Assembly (NCBI RefSeq): GCF_036116635.1
Contig: NZ_CP107995.1
Location: forward strand, 2,294,001 to 2,358,000
Length of the DNA stretch: 64,000 nucleotides
DNA from: Amycolatopsis sp. NBC_00345
GTDB taxonomy: Bacteria; Actinomycetota; Actinomycetes; Mycobacteriales; Pseudonocardiaceae
Direction: 5' to 3'
The notes under the pieces: model-generated
Seen by the model: only the letters and a program-made list of their open reading frames with translations
Database searches by the model: none
What the model was told of the DNA's origin: nothing
In this document: one piece after another, positions 35,537 to 44,433 of the stretch
How positions within the stretch are numbered: position 1 is the stretch's first letter
Layout of the letters: each line of letters begins with the position of its first letter
Made by a program: the position numbers and the translations under genes

Positions 35537-37114
35537 GTGCTGATCCGCGAGCTGGCGCACGAGGTGATGCGACGGCAGGGGCTCGACACCGTCTTCGGGA
35601 ACCCCGGCTCGAACGAACTGCCGTTCCTCACCGGGCTGCCCGCCTCGTTCCGCTACGTGCTCGGCTTGCACGAGGGAGCCGTGGTCGGGATGGCCGACGG
35701 CTACGCCCAGGCGACCGGCCGCCCGGTGCTGGTGAACCTGCACGCCGCCTCCGGCTCGGGCAACGCGATGGGCGCGCTGACCAACGCCGTGTACAGCCGG
35801 TCCCCGCTGGTGGTCGTCGCCGGCCAGCAGGTGCGCCCGGCGATCGGCGCCGAGGCCATGCTGTCCAATGTGGACGCCACTGCGCTGGCCAAGCCGCTGG
35901 TCGGCTGGGCCGCCGAGCCGAGCTGCGCGGGCGACGTCCCGCGTTCGCTGACCCAGGCGATCTTCGAGGCCCGGTTGCGGCGCTGTCCCACCTACCTTTC
36001 CGTCCCGTACGACGACTGGGCGGCCGAGGCGGACCCGGGTGCGGAAGCGGTCCTCGCCCGCACCGTCCGGCGGTCCGCGTGCCCGGGCCCCGCCGAGGTC
36101 GAGGCACTGGCCGCCGACCTGCGCGCCGCCCGCCGGCCGGCCCTGGTGCTGGGCGGCGACCTCGACAGCGACGGCCACTTCGACGCGGCGACCGCGCTCG
36201 CGGAACGGCTGGCCGCACCGGTCTGGGCGGCGCCGTCGCTGTTCCGGCTGCCGTTCCCGAACCGGCACCCGCTGTTCCGGGGCGTGCTGCCCGCCGGGAT
36301 CGCGCCGGTCGCCGACGCGCTCGCCGGCCACGACCTCGTGCTGGTGCTGGGCGCGCCGGTGTTCCGCTACCACGAATACCTGCCGGGCGATCACCTGCGC
36401 CCCGGGGTCCGGCTGGTGCAGGTCACCGACGACGCCTCGGCCGCGGCCCGCGCCCCGGTCGGCGAAGCCCTCGTCACCGACCCGGGGGCGGTGATCCACG
36501 CCCTGCTCGACCTCCTGCCGGAACGCCCGCAGAAGCATTGGGAGCACACGGTTCCGGCGGCTCCGGCCGGCGGGACCGGCGCGTTGCTGCATCCCGAGCA
36601 GGTCTTCGCCGCCCTGCGCGAAACGCAGCCGCCGGACACCAGCTACGTGGTGGAATCCACCTCCACCAACGGTTCCTGGTGGCGGCAGATGGACCTGCGC
36701 CGGCCGGGCTCGTACTACTTCCCGGCGGCGGGCGGCCTGGGCTTCGGGATCCCAGCCGCGGTCGGCGTCGCGCTGGCGCGGCCGGACCGGCCGGTGGTGG
36801 GCGTGATCGGCGACGGGTCCGCCAACTACGGCATCACCGGCCTGTGGACCGCCGCCCAGTGGCGGTTGCCGATCACGTATGTGCTGCTGCGCAACGGAAC
36901 CTACGGTGCGCTGGAGTGGTTCGCCGGGCTGCTGGGCACACCGGACGTGCCGGGCACGGCCATCCCCGGACTGGACTTCACCGCCACCGCCCGCGGATAC
37001 GGCGTCCACGCCACACACGCCGAGGATCTGGCCCAGCTGCGCGCGCTGCTGGCCGAACCGGCCGATGGGCCGAGGCTCATCCAGGTCGACACCGCCGTGA
37101 CCACCCCCGCCTGA
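35537..37114 (+). CDS. mdlC: Benzoylformate decarboxylase
   Basis: 525 residues, ThDP-dependent; GTG start preceded by AAGGAGG. Active-site residues align with the Pseudomonas enzyme offset by one or two: Ser25 (NPGSNELPF), Glu46 (LHEGAVVG), His69 (NLHAASGSGNAMG) and His279 (RYHEYLPGD). The ThDP motif is GDGSANYGITGLWTAAQ with NGTYGAL. It converts benzoylformate to benzaldehyde and CO2 in the mandelate pathway. The aldehyde dehydrogenase 12 bases downstream would take the product on to benzoate. Mandelate dehydrogenase and racemase are not in this window. Confidence 0.93.
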   Translation: MLIRELAHEVMRRQGLDTVFGNPGSNELPFLTGLPASFRYVLGLHEGAVVGMADGYAQATGRPVLVNLHAASGSGNAMGALTNAVYSRSPLVVVAGQQVRPAIGAEAMLSNVDATALAKPLVGWAAEPSCAGDVPRSLTQAIFEARLRRCPTYLSVPYDDWAAEADPGAEAVLARTVRRSACPGPAEVEALAADLRAARRPALVLGGDLDSDGHFDAATALAERLAAPVWAAPSLFRLPFPNRHPLFRGVLPAGIAPVADALAGHDLVLVLGAPVFRYHEYLPGDHLRPGVRLVQVTDDASAAARAPVGEALVTDPGAVIHALLDLLPERPQKHWEHTVPAAPAGGTGALLHPEQVFAALRETQPPDTSYVVESTSTNGSWWRQMDLRRPGSYYFPAAGGLGFGIPAAVGVALARPDRPVVGVIGDGSANYGITGLWTAAQWRLPITYVLLRNGTYGALEWFAGLLGTPDVPGTAIPGLDFTATARGYGVHATHAEDLAQLRALLAEPADGPRLIQVDTAVTTPA

Positions 37115-37126
37115 TCGGAGCCGAAC

Positions 37127-38581
37127 ATGCTGCTGGAACCGGAAACCTGGGCCGCCCGGATCTACTCCGGCGGGTGGCGGGCGGGCGGTGGCGGGGCCCG
37201 GGACGTCGTCGAACCCGCGACCGGCGCCACCCTCGGCCGGCTCGGCCTGGCCGACCCGGACGACGTGCGCCGGGCCGCCGCCACCGCGGCCGCCGCGCAA
37301 CGCGGATGGGCGCGAACGCCGCCGTCCGAGCGGGCCGCCGTGCTCCGCCGCGCGGGCGGCCTGTGGGCCGCGCACCGGGCGGAGATCGAGGACTGGATCG
37401 TCCGGGAGTCCGGCTCGGTCCCGGCCAAGGCCGCCCTCGAGACCGGTATGGCGGCCGGGATCTGCCACGAGGCGGCCGCGCTGCCCACCCACCCGCAGGG
37501 CGAGGTGCTGGCCTCCGACGAACCACGCTGGTCGTTCGCGCGATCCCGCCCGGCCGGGGTGGTGTCGGTGATCGCGCCCTTCAACTTCCCGCTGATCCTC
37601 TCCATCCGGTCGGTCGCTCCGGCGCTCGCGCTCGGCAACGCCGTGCTGCTCAAGCCCGACCCGCGGACCGGGGTCTGCGGCGGCGTCGCGCTGGCGCGGA
37701 TCTTCGAGGAAGCCGGGCTGCCCGAGGGCCTGCTGCACCTGCTGCCGGGCGGCGCGGACGTCGGGCAGGCGGCCATCGACGCGCCCGAAGTGCGGGTCAT
37801 CTCGTTCACCGGCTCCACCGCGGTCGGCCGCCGGATCGGTGAGCGGGCCTCCCGGCTGCTCAAGCGCGTGCACCTGGAACTGGGCGGCAACAACGCATTG
37901 GTGGTGCTGCCGGGCGCGGACGTCGAGCGGGCCGCGAGCGCCGGCGCGTTCGGCTCGTTCGGCCACCAGGGGCAGATCTGCATGGCCACCGGCCGTCACC
38001 TCGTGCACGAGTCGGTCGCCGGCCCGTACCTCGACGCGCTGGCCGCCATCGCCCGCAAGCTGCCGGTCGGCGACCCCGCCACCCGGCCGGTCGCGCTCGG
38101 CCCGATCATCGACGGCAAGCAGCTCGACCACGTCGACCGGCTGGTGCGGGCCGGGGTCGCGGCGGGGGACCGGGTGCTCGCCGGTGGTGAGCCCGCCGCT
38201 CCCTATTACCCGCCCACCGTGCTCGCGTGTGGCGACGCCGGATCACCCGTCTGGCAGCAGGAGGTCTTCGGCCCGGTCGCCCCGGTGCTGACCTTCGGTG
38301 GCATCGACGAGGCGGCCCGCCTCGTCAACGACTCGCCCTACGGCCTGTCGGCCGGCATCCTCGGCGACGTCGGCACCGCGATGCGGCTGGCCGACGAACT
38401 CGACAGCGGCAAGGTCCACATCAACGAGCAGACCGTCGCCGACGAGCCGAACGTGCCCTTCGGCGGGGTCGGCGATTCCGGCAACGGCTCCCGATTCGGC
38501 GGCGCCCGTGCCAATATCGAGGCCTTCACCGAGACGCAATGGCTGACCGTCCGCTCCGAGATCGCCGCCTATCCGTTCTGA
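37127..38581 (+). CDS. Benzaldehyde dehydrogenase (NAD(P)+), ALDH superfamily
   Basis: 484 residues, full-length ALDH. Cofactor and catalytic motifs: VIAPFNFPLILS, FTGSTAVGR, Glu251 in LELGGNN, Cys285 in GHQGQICMATGRH, and the late EVFGPVAPVLTF. The GQICM context is typical of XylC/MdlD-type benzaldehyde dehydrogenases. It oxidises benzaldehyde from MdlC to benzoate. Translation is probably coupled to mdlC through the 12-base gap. Vanillin or other aryl aldehydes are possible alternative substrates. Confidence 0.88.
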   Translation: MLLEPETWAARIYSGGWRAGGGGARDVVEPATGATLGRLGLADPDDVRRAAATAAAAQRGWARTPPSERAAVLRRAGGLWAAHRAEIEDWIVRESGSVPAKAALETGMAAGICHEAAALPTHPQGEVLASDEPRWSFARSRPAGVVSVIAPFNFPLILSIRSVAPALALGNAVLLKPDPRTGVCGGVALARIFEEAGLPEGLLHLLPGGADVGQAAIDAPEVRVISFTGSTAVGRRIGERASRLLKRVHLELGGNNALVVLPGADVERAASAGAFGSFGHQGQICMATGRHLVHESVAGPYLDALAAIARKLPVGDPATRPVALGPIIDGKQLDHVDRLVRAGVAAGDRVLAGGEPAAPYYPPTVLACGDAGSPVWQQEVFGPVAPVLTFGGIDEAARLVNDSPYGLSAGILGDVGTAMRLADELDSGKVHINEQTVADEPNVPFGGVGDSGNGSRFGGARANIEAFTETQWLTVRSEIAAYPF

Positions 38582-38627
38582 CCCCGTCCCTTCGCTCCCC
38601 GTCACCTCACTCACTGTGGAGAGAGAC

Positions 38628-39824
38628 ATGCAGTTCGCCGGGAACCGCTTTTCCTGGGCCGCCGTGCTGTGCTGGCTCACCGTGCTGATCGAGGGCTTCG
38701 ACCTGGTGGCCCTCGGCGCGACCAGCCTCGCGCTGCAGCACGCCGGGGGCCTGGAGTTCACCCCGTCCAGGCTGACCACGGTCGCCACGGTGTCACTGGT
38801 CGGGGTGGCCCTCGGCGCGGCGCTGGTCACGCCGCTGGCCGATCTGGTCGGGCGCCGCACCATCCTGATCGCCTCGGTCGCGTCCTTTTCCGCGTTCACC
38901 CTCGTGCTGCCGCTCTCGTCCGGCTTCGTGATGTTCGCGGCACTGCGCCTGCTGGCCGGGCTCGGGCTCGGTTCCTGCATGCCCACCGCGCTGGCGATGA
39001 TGTCGGAGCACCGGCCGGCGCGGCGGCGGGCCCGGGCCAGCACCACCACCATGACCGGCTACCACTGCGGCGCCGTGCTGGCGTCCCTGCTCGCGCTGGC
39101 GGCCGGGAACACCTGGCAGATCCTGTTCTACGCCGGCGGGGCGGCCGGGCTGGTGCTCGCCGCGGTCATGTGGTGGAAGCTGCCCGAGACCGCGCCCGCC
39201 CGCCGGGACGCCGAAACCGAGCGGGTCACCGTGGTGGACCTGGTGCGGCCCCGGTTCCTGCGCACCACCCTGGCCGTCTGGGTGAGCACGTTCATGGGCC
39301 TGCTCCTGGTGTACGGCCTCAACACCTGGCTGCCGAGCCTGATGAAAACCGCGGGCTACGGCGTGTCGACGTCGATCACGCTGCTGTTCGTCCTCAACGC
39401 CGGTGGCATCGCGGGAATGCTGCTGGCCGGCTACGTCGGCGACGCCCGCGGCATCCGCCGGACCGCGCTGGCCTGGTTCGGGGTGGGCGCGGTCCTGCTG
39501 GCGGCGCTGAGCATCCGCATCCAGGTCAGCGTGGTGCTGAACCTGGTCATCTTCCTCACCGGTGTATTCGTGTTCTCGGCCCAGGTGCTGGTGTACGCCT
39601 ACGTCGCACAGTCCTATCCGGACCGGATCCGCGGCGCCGCACTCGGCGTCACCTCCGGCGTGGGCCGCCTCGGGGCCATCACCGGCCCGCTGATCACCGG
39701 CGTCCTGGTCACCGCGGGCGTCGCTTATCCCTGGGGCTTCTACTTCTTCGCCCTCGCCGCGGTCCTCGGCCTCTTGGCCATGGCACTGGCTCCCCGCGGA
39801 ACCGCCCCCGCGCCCGTCGCGTAG
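38628..39824 (+). CDS. MFS transporter, aromatic acid:H+ symporter (AAHS) family
   Basis: 398 residues with twelve likely membrane helices. Start at the ATG 38628 just after GGAGAGAG; a GTG four codons earlier overlaps that site. Family marks are IEGFDLVALG in helix 1 (the D-x-x-x-x-G of AAHS transporters), ATPLADLVGRRT-like DLVGRRTILI in the loop 2-3, and a long central loop before RFLRTTLAVW. It presumably imports benzoylformate, mandelate or benzoate for the adjacent enzymes. Third gene of the mdlC operon. Confidence 0.88.
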   Translation: MQFAGNRFSWAAVLCWLTVLIEGFDLVALGATSLALQHAGGLEFTPSRLTTVATVSLVGVALGAALVTPLADLVGRRTILIASVASFSAFTLVLPLSSGFVMFAALRLLAGLGLGSCMPTALAMMSEHRPARRRARASTTTMTGYHCGAVLASLLALAAGNTWQILFYAGGAAGLVLAAVMWWKLPETAPARRDAETERVTVVDLVRPRFLRTTLAVWVSTFMGLLLVYGLNTWLPSLMKTAGYGVSTSITLLFVLNAGGIAGMLLAGYVGDARGIRRTALAWFGVGAVLLAALSIRIQVSVVLNLVIFLTGVFVFSAQVLVYAYVAQSYPDRIRGAALGVTSGVGRLGAITGPLITGVLVTAGVAYPWGFYFFALAAVLGLLAMALAPRGTAPAPVA

Positions 39825-39841
39825 TCACCTCGGCCGGCGGG

Positions 39842-40230
39842 TCAGGACGGCGAGTACCACGTGGGGTTCGCCGGGTCGTGGGTGGCGGCGTCCTGATCGA
39901 CCACGCCATCACATCCGCTGCCGGAGCCGCGAATGAAGGTGATTCCGTGGTCGTGCGCCTTCGTGATCAACTGCTTGATGCCGGTGATCAACTGGCCGGC
40001 GGTGGGCTGGGGGCTGGTCGAGCCGAGATCGTTGATCGGGTCGTCGGAGAAGATCACCCAGCGCACTCCGGATTGGCCGAGCACGTCACGGTCGAAGCGT
40101 TCAGCCGGGAGGCCAGCACGTCCGTCCAGCGATCGTTCGCGCCGGCGGTGGAGCCGATGCCGTCGGTGCCGCTGTCGCGGGCTTGCCCGGCGTCCAGCCG
40201 TCGAAGCCGATCCGGGCCAGGTGCGATTCA
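39842..40230 (-). pseudogene. Decayed SGNH/GDSL hydrolase
   Basis: Pieces of a GDSL-type esterase lie in two frames. One reads DSGTDGIGSTAGANDRWTDV and then LASRLN, matching the N-terminal block with the Ser region changed. After a frameshift near 40100 the other reads FDRDVLGQSGVRWVIF, DDPINDLGSTSPQPTAGQL and ITGIKQLITKAHDHGITF. It then jumps to DQDAATHDPANPTWYSPS, which looks like a piece close to the C-terminus. The middle of the enzyme and the catalytic D-x-x-H are gone. Confidence 0.65.
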
Positions 40231-40797
40231 CTGGTCGAGACCGGTGGCGTCGGAGGGGACGTCGTAGGCCATGAGCGTCAGGGACACGGCGGTGAACCAG
40301 CCCATCAGCGTGGTCACGTCGACGATGCCCGCGTCGCCGAGCAGGTCACGAGCACGGTGGTACAGCCCGAGCGGTACGTGGCGTGCCTCGGCCAGGGTGC
40401 ACGCGAGTTCGTACACCACCTGCCGGCGAGGGTCGTCGAAGGCGGTGGGCAGGCCGGCGATCAGCGCCGCGGCCTGCTCCGGCGCCAGATGACCCTGTTC
40501 GACGCCGATCTTCTCGTGTTCGTAGTTCGCGTACGCCGCGCGCCAGTGGCCGTTGATGACGTTCGTGGCGATCTCGATCTCGGCCTTGGTCAGGGTCGAA
40601 TCGGTCTGGTAATAGGCGCCGGTGGGCACGATCGTGCGCGACAGCCGGGGGTTGGCCAGCCAGATCTTGTGCGGCCCTGGCACCAGTCCGCGCACCTTCA
40701 CGGTGAAGTCGAAGGCCTGCTTCATGTCCTCGGGCATCTCGGTCGTCGGCGTTTCGGTGAAACGCCCGAATGTCCCGAAATCGGCGTTCGAGGTCAT
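40228..40797 (-). CDS. Carboxymuconolactone decarboxylase (CMD) family protein
   Basis: 189 residues from the ATG at 40797. It has the all-helical AhpD/CMD fold: LVPGPHKIWLANPRLS, then a helix beginning LTKAEIEIATNVINGHWRAA and a helix pair to VYELACTLAEARHVP. No C-x-x-C pair is present, so it is not a peroxiredoxin reductase; a ring-cleavage decarboxylase or lactonase-like role is more likely. It shares a 237-base divergent gap, containing operator site A, with the alpha/beta hydrolase at 41035. Confidence 0.8.
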   Translation of the reverse strand: MTSNADFGTFGRFTETPTTEMPEDMKQAFDFTVKVRGLVPGPHKIWLANPRLSRTIVPTGAYYQTDSTLTKAEIEIATNVINGHWRAAYANYEHEKIGVEQGHLAPEQAAALIAGLPTAFDDPRRQVVYELACTLAEARHVPLGLYHRARDLLGDAGIVDVTTLMGWFTAVSLTLMAYDVPSDATGLDQ

Positions 40798-40869
40798 TCC
40801 ATCACTTCCTGCCTGTCGGGGCCGATCACGGCTGCGGGCCACCTTTCCGACGGCCGGGCTGATCGGTCA

Positions 40870-40888
40870 ATCACCCTGTTGGTGTGAT
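40870..40888. promoter_or_regulatory. Shared operator, site A: ATCACCC-TGTTG-GTGTGAT
   Basis: 19-base palindrome, arms match 6 of 7. Sits between the divergent CMD gene (72 bases to its start) and the Tat alpha/beta hydrolase gene. One of six similar sites in 40.8-59.5 kb. Confidence 0.65.
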
Positions 40889-41034
40889 GCTGTGGCTTTA
40901 CCGCTATTCCGTACGGCCGGCCGGCGCTGATGCCCGGAGGACGAATCACCCCGACTGAGCGATGCGCGGTCACCCTCGCCGGGCGGAGGCTGGAATCCAC
41001 CTGGCCGCCGGATCGACCGACCGAAGGAATGTCC

Positions 41035-42492
41035 ATGTCAGACGTTCGTCAACCACGACCCGACCATCAGGGCCGCGTGGGTGCGGGATCACCGGCAGAG
41101 AACCACGCGGCCGGGGTTTCCCGCTACTCCCGGCGCTCGTTGTTGCGTGCCGGGATGGTCGGAGGGAGCGCCGCGGCGGTGCTGGCCGCGTCCGGCGTTG
41201 TCGGCCCGGGTTCGGCCGCCGCCACTTCTTCGGCCACGCCTGCCCTGATGCAGAACCTGTTCACCGAGCCCGACCTCGACTTCGAGACGCTGTTCGCGTT
41301 CGGCAGCGCCGGATACGGGTGCGCCGAGTTCGGCGAGCTGGTGACGGTGGTCAACCAGGTCAACGCCGCGGGCGCGTCGTACCAGACCTACTACGACGCC
41401 TTTCTCGTGCTGGCCCAACGCATCGAGGCGCTGGCCGGCCACGAGCTGGCGGCCGGGCACACCGCCGGCGCGCGCAGCGCCTACCTGCGGGCCTCGACGT
41501 ACTACGACATGTGCCTCTACTTCATCCTCGGCACCACCGCCCGCGCTCGGGAAGCCGATTCCTACGCGGCCGTGCAGCGCTGCTGGGACCGGGCCGCCCA
41601 GCTTTTCGGCACGCCGTTCGAGCGGGTCCGCATCCCCTACGGCAGCAGTTGGCTGCCGGGCTACCTGCTCAAACCGGACGACCGGCCGGTACGGCGGCCC
41701 ACGATCATCCTCAACAACGGCCAGGACGCCCAAAGCGTCTCCCTCTATGCCATGGGCGGCGCGGACGCGATCGCGCGCGGCTACAACGCGTTGATCTTCG
41801 AAGGGCCGGGGCAGGGTTCGCTGCTGTTCGAACGGCAGATCCCGTTCCGGTCCGACTGGGAGAACGTGATCACACCGGTCGTGGACTACCTGCGGTCCCG
41901 GCGGGACGTGGACCCCCGGCGCATCGTGCTGAACGGGTCGAGCCTCGGCGGGGGACTGGTCCTGCGCGCGGCCGCGTTCGAGCACCGGCTGGCAGCGGTC
42001 GTCGCCGACCCGGCGATCTACAGCCTGTGGGGCTGCTGGCAGGCAGGCGAGCAGCCGATCACCTCGCTGTTCGCCAATGGCGCGAGCAAGGACCAGGTCA
42101 ACGCGGCGTGGCAGCAGATCGTCCCGCATCTGGACGACGTCACCCGCTACAACCTCGCCAAGCGCACCGAGCCCTACGGCACGCAGTTCCTGAAGGCCGC
42201 CCGGGCCGGGCAGGTCCTGACCGACCTCTACGACCTGGGCACCACCCTGATGGAGTTCACCGTCGCGAAGGTCGTCGACAAGATCACCTCACCGACGCTG
42301 GTGACCATCTACGACAACGATGATCTGGTGAAGCCGCCCGCGCTGCAGGGTCAACTGGCCTACCAGCAGTTGCGGTGCGCCAAGCAGACACACACGTTCA
42401 CCGCCGCGGAAGGAGCGGATCAGCACTGCGCGCCAATGGCACCGCACATCCGCAACCAGGTCGTCTACGACTGGCTGGACGGCGTCCTGTAA
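41035..42492 (+). CDS. Tat-exported alpha/beta hydrolase (2,6-dihydroxypseudooxynicotine-hydrolase-like family)
   Basis: 485 residues from the ATG at 41035 (GAAGGA upstream). Twin-arginine signal YSRRSLLRAGMVGG, cleavage near SAAATS. An N-terminal helical domain (YYDAFLVLAQRIEALAGHEL, then LRASTYYDM) precedes the alpha/beta-hydrolase core. Nucleophile elbow LNGSSLGGGL; acid probably in TIYDNDD; His in GADQHCAP. This two-domain layout is that of DUF1100/FrsA-like C-C or ester hydrolases such as the pseudooxynicotine-pathway hydrolase. Paralogous to the gene at 42909, which lacks the export signal. Confidence 0.82.
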   Translation: MSDVRQPRPDHQGRVGAGSPAENHAAGVSRYSRRSLLRAGMVGGSAAAVLAASGVVGPGSAAATSSATPALMQNLFTEPDLDFETLFAFGSAGYGCAEFGELVTVVNQVNAAGASYQTYYDAFLVLAQRIEALAGHELAAGHTAGARSAYLRASTYYDMCLYFILGTTARAREADSYAAVQRCWDRAAQLFGTPFERVRIPYGSSWLPGYLLKPDDRPVRRPTIILNNGQDAQSVSLYAMGGADAIARGYNALIFEGPGQGSLLFERQIPFRSDWENVITPVVDYLRSRRDVDPRRIVLNGSSLGGGLVLRAAAFEHRLAAVVADPAIYSLWGCWQAGEQPITSLFANGASKDQVNAAWQQIVPHLDDVTRYNLAKRTEPYGTQFLKAARAGQVLTDLYDLGTTLMEFTVAKVVDKITSPTLVTIYDNDDLVKPPALQGQLAYQQLRCAKQTHTFTAAEGADQHCAPMAPHIRNQVVYDWLDGVL

Positions 42493-42582
42493 CCGCGGAA
42501 CTCCGCGAGCCCGGCAGGCGTGCGCGCTGGCCGGCCGCCCTCGAACGCAACCGCATCTTCGAGGGCGGCCGACGCCGCGGCC

Positions 42583-42815
42583 GATTTTCCGTTCGCACAA
42601 GGCGTTTCCGTGGCCGACTGGATCACCACCGCCATCGAGCCCTGGCTGCTGCGCGGAGCGAGCGACCGGCGATCCCGCCGACGTGGTGTCCGGCAAACTG
42701 ACCGTGATCCGAAAGGCGTTGTCCCACACCGTCTCCCGCCGGGCCGCCACGGATCCGAACCTCCAGTACCTCGACGGCCGCACCCTTTATGGCGAGTCCG
42801 ACCACACCGAGCTCA
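42583..42815 (+). pseudogene. Fragment of a second SGNH hydrolase
   Basis: This fills most of the 416-base gap between two alpha/beta hydrolase genes. One frame reads DFPFAQGVSVADWITTAIEP and then WLLRG. A shifted frame reads GDPADVVSGKLTVIRKAL and ATDPNLQYLDGRTLYGESDH. The last block, with its L-x-G-x-x-L-Y-G-E-x-D-H pattern, is the usual C-terminal part of actinomycete SGNH/GDSL hydrolases. The N-terminal half is absent and a frameshift lies near 42665. Confidence 0.6.
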
Positions 42816-42908
42816 CATCGCCCGCGACGCCGTCGGGCCGGGCGCCGCAGGGGAGGGCTCCACCAGGTCATCCAGTGAGGTCTCCATGGCGGGCAGGTGC
42901 CCGTGAGA

Positions 42909-44165
42909 TCACTCGTTCTCGGCGAACACCTCGTCGAGGAAGTCGAATTCGATCTGGTTGGCCAGGCTGCGGTTGTTCACCGCACAGTGCGCCTCGCCGC
43001 CTTCGGACTCCTGGATGAACCGTTCGGCCTTCCGGCCGCGCAGGCGCTCGTAGAACCGGTGGCCGTCGCCGGACAGGTCGCCCTCTCCGGCGCCGCCGAT
43101 GTTCAGCAGCGGACAGGTGATCTCGTCCTCCAAGCCCCAGAGATCGAATTCGCCCAGATAGTCGAGGTAGTCCTTGATCGGGCGGTCGAGCATGCCGAAT
43201 CGCTCTCGCACATCGCCCAGGAGCAGCCGGGCCATGGGCGAGGACGCGTTGACCCGTGACTCGAGATCCGCGATCTCGCTGTACGGCTCATCGCCGTCGA
43301 GCCCGATCAGGCTGAGAATCGACGGCAGGAACGACGGTGTGAGCGAGCTGGTCACCGCCGCCTTGATCCGCTTCTCGAAGGCAACGGCTCGGGGGACGAA
43401 CAGCCCACCCATGCTGTATCCGGTCAGGGAAAGGCGTTCCGGGTCGACATCGGCCCGGTTCAGGACATAGTCGACGACGTAGCGCAACTGAACGTGGGTG
43501 TCGGGCCGGAACGTCAGGTCAGGGTCGGAGTAGTACGCCCCGCGTTGCCCTGGGAGCTCGACGAGCAACGCGTTGTAGCCGCGTTGGACAGCCGCGGCGC
43601 CGGTGAAGAAGTACAGCTCTTCGGCGGTCATATCGCCGCCGCCGATGATGATCGCCGTGGCTCGCGGCTCCACCGCGGTGCTCGGCCTGAGGAAATAACC
43701 CGGGAGGGACTTGTGGTTCTCGTAGGGAACTTCGACGGTCTCGCACAGGATCCCGGACAGCTCCATCCCGCTCCGGAAACAGTGACGGTTCCTGTGCCAC
43801 GCCGGTATCCGGGTCTCGTCGGCTCGTTCCAGGAAGAAGCCGGCCGAGCGCCAGTACGTCGAAGCGCGCAGGAATGCCTCGCTCGCGCTGACCCGGTGCC
43901 CGCCGGCGAGGCACTCCGTGGCGATTCCCTCCACCCGCCGAGCGGTTTCCGCCCACGCGTTGTACCACCCCTGGAGGTCACCGTCTTCGATCTTCGAGAT
44001 CGTGCTGAAGCACTCGCCTACGGCCGAACCGCCGTTGTCCGCCGATCCCAGGGCCAAGGCCAGCTGGAAGTCGAAGTTCGACCGGAACCGGCCCGGCATT
44101 CCTGCCGTCGACATGAACACCGTCGTTTCCTGCTGGAACGTCGGCGTCGGGCTTTCTGTGGTCAT
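42909..44165 (-). CDS. Cytoplasmic alpha/beta hydrolase (2,6-dihydroxypseudooxynicotine-hydrolase-like family)
   Basis: 418 residues; AAAGGA precedes the ATG at 44165. Same two-domain plan as the gene at 41035: helical cap (WYNAWAETARRVEGIATECL, LRASTYWRSAGFF), then VPYENHKSLPGYFLRP and the nucleophile elbow LTGYSMGGLF. The catalytic His is likely in GGEAHCAV. No signal peptide. Known relatives cleave C-C or ester bonds in ring-cleavage or side-chain intermediates. Divergent from the LuxR gene at 44434 across operator site B. Confidence 0.84.
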   Translation of the reverse strand: MTTESPTPTFQQETTVFMSTAGMPGRFRSNFDFQLALALGSADNGGSAVGECFSTISKIEDGDLQGWYNAWAETARRVEGIATECLAGGHRVSASEAFLRASTYWRSAGFFLERADETRIPAWHRNRHCFRSGMELSGILCETVEVPYENHKSLPGYFLRPSTAVEPRATAIIIGGGDMTAEELYFFTGAAAVQRGYNALLVELPGQRGAYYSDPDLTFRPDTHVQLRYVVDYVLNRADVDPERLSLTGYSMGGLFVPRAVAFEKRIKAAVTSSLTPSFLPSILSLIGLDGDEPYSEIADLESRVNASSPMARLLLGDVRERFGMLDRPIKDYLDYLGEFDLWGLEDEITCPLLNIGGAGEGDLSGDGHRFYERLRGRKAERFIQESEGGEAHCAVNNRSLANQIEFDFLDEVFAENE

Positions 44166-44267
44166 CTTGAATCCTTTGGCCGTGAGCTGAAGGGCGGGCG
44201 GGTGAGCAGGTCACCGTGGCCGGCTGGGTGCGATGCGGCTCGATTGTCACCGGCGCCGGGGTGGCTC

Positions 44268-44292
44268 GTGATCACACGATTGGTGTGATCAC
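44268..44292. promoter_or_regulatory. Shared operator, site B: perfect palindrome with 10-base arms
   Basis: GTGATCACAC-GATTG-GTGTGATCAC, perfect arms and a 5-base spacer. It is the best copy of the regional motif (core 44271-44289). It lies between the minus-strand hydrolase start (44165) and the plus-strand LuxR regulator (44434), 105 and about 140 bases away. Confidence 0.75.
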
Positions 44293-44433
44293 ACAACTCC
44301 AGGAGCTGCCGGGCGGTCGGGAATTCGCCGCATTTCGTCCGCGGAAATCCGCTGTCCGACCGGGATGACAGGATGCGAACCCGCGAAGGTGTGAACTCAA
44401 GGGCCGGAAGTCTGCACGGGGTGCTCACCCCGG

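Noticed and set aside
35498..38131. Minus-strand 877-codon frame opposite mdlC and the aldehyde dehydrogenase
   Set aside because: Both plus-strand genes have complete catalytic residues; the reverse frame has no family features.
37127..38581. Aldehyde dehydrogenase as a betaine-aldehyde dehydrogenase paired with the GMC genes (choline pathway)
   Set aside because: It is coupled to mdlC, has XylC-like GQICM context, and lies 17 kb from the GMC genes, which have no betaine-related neighbours.
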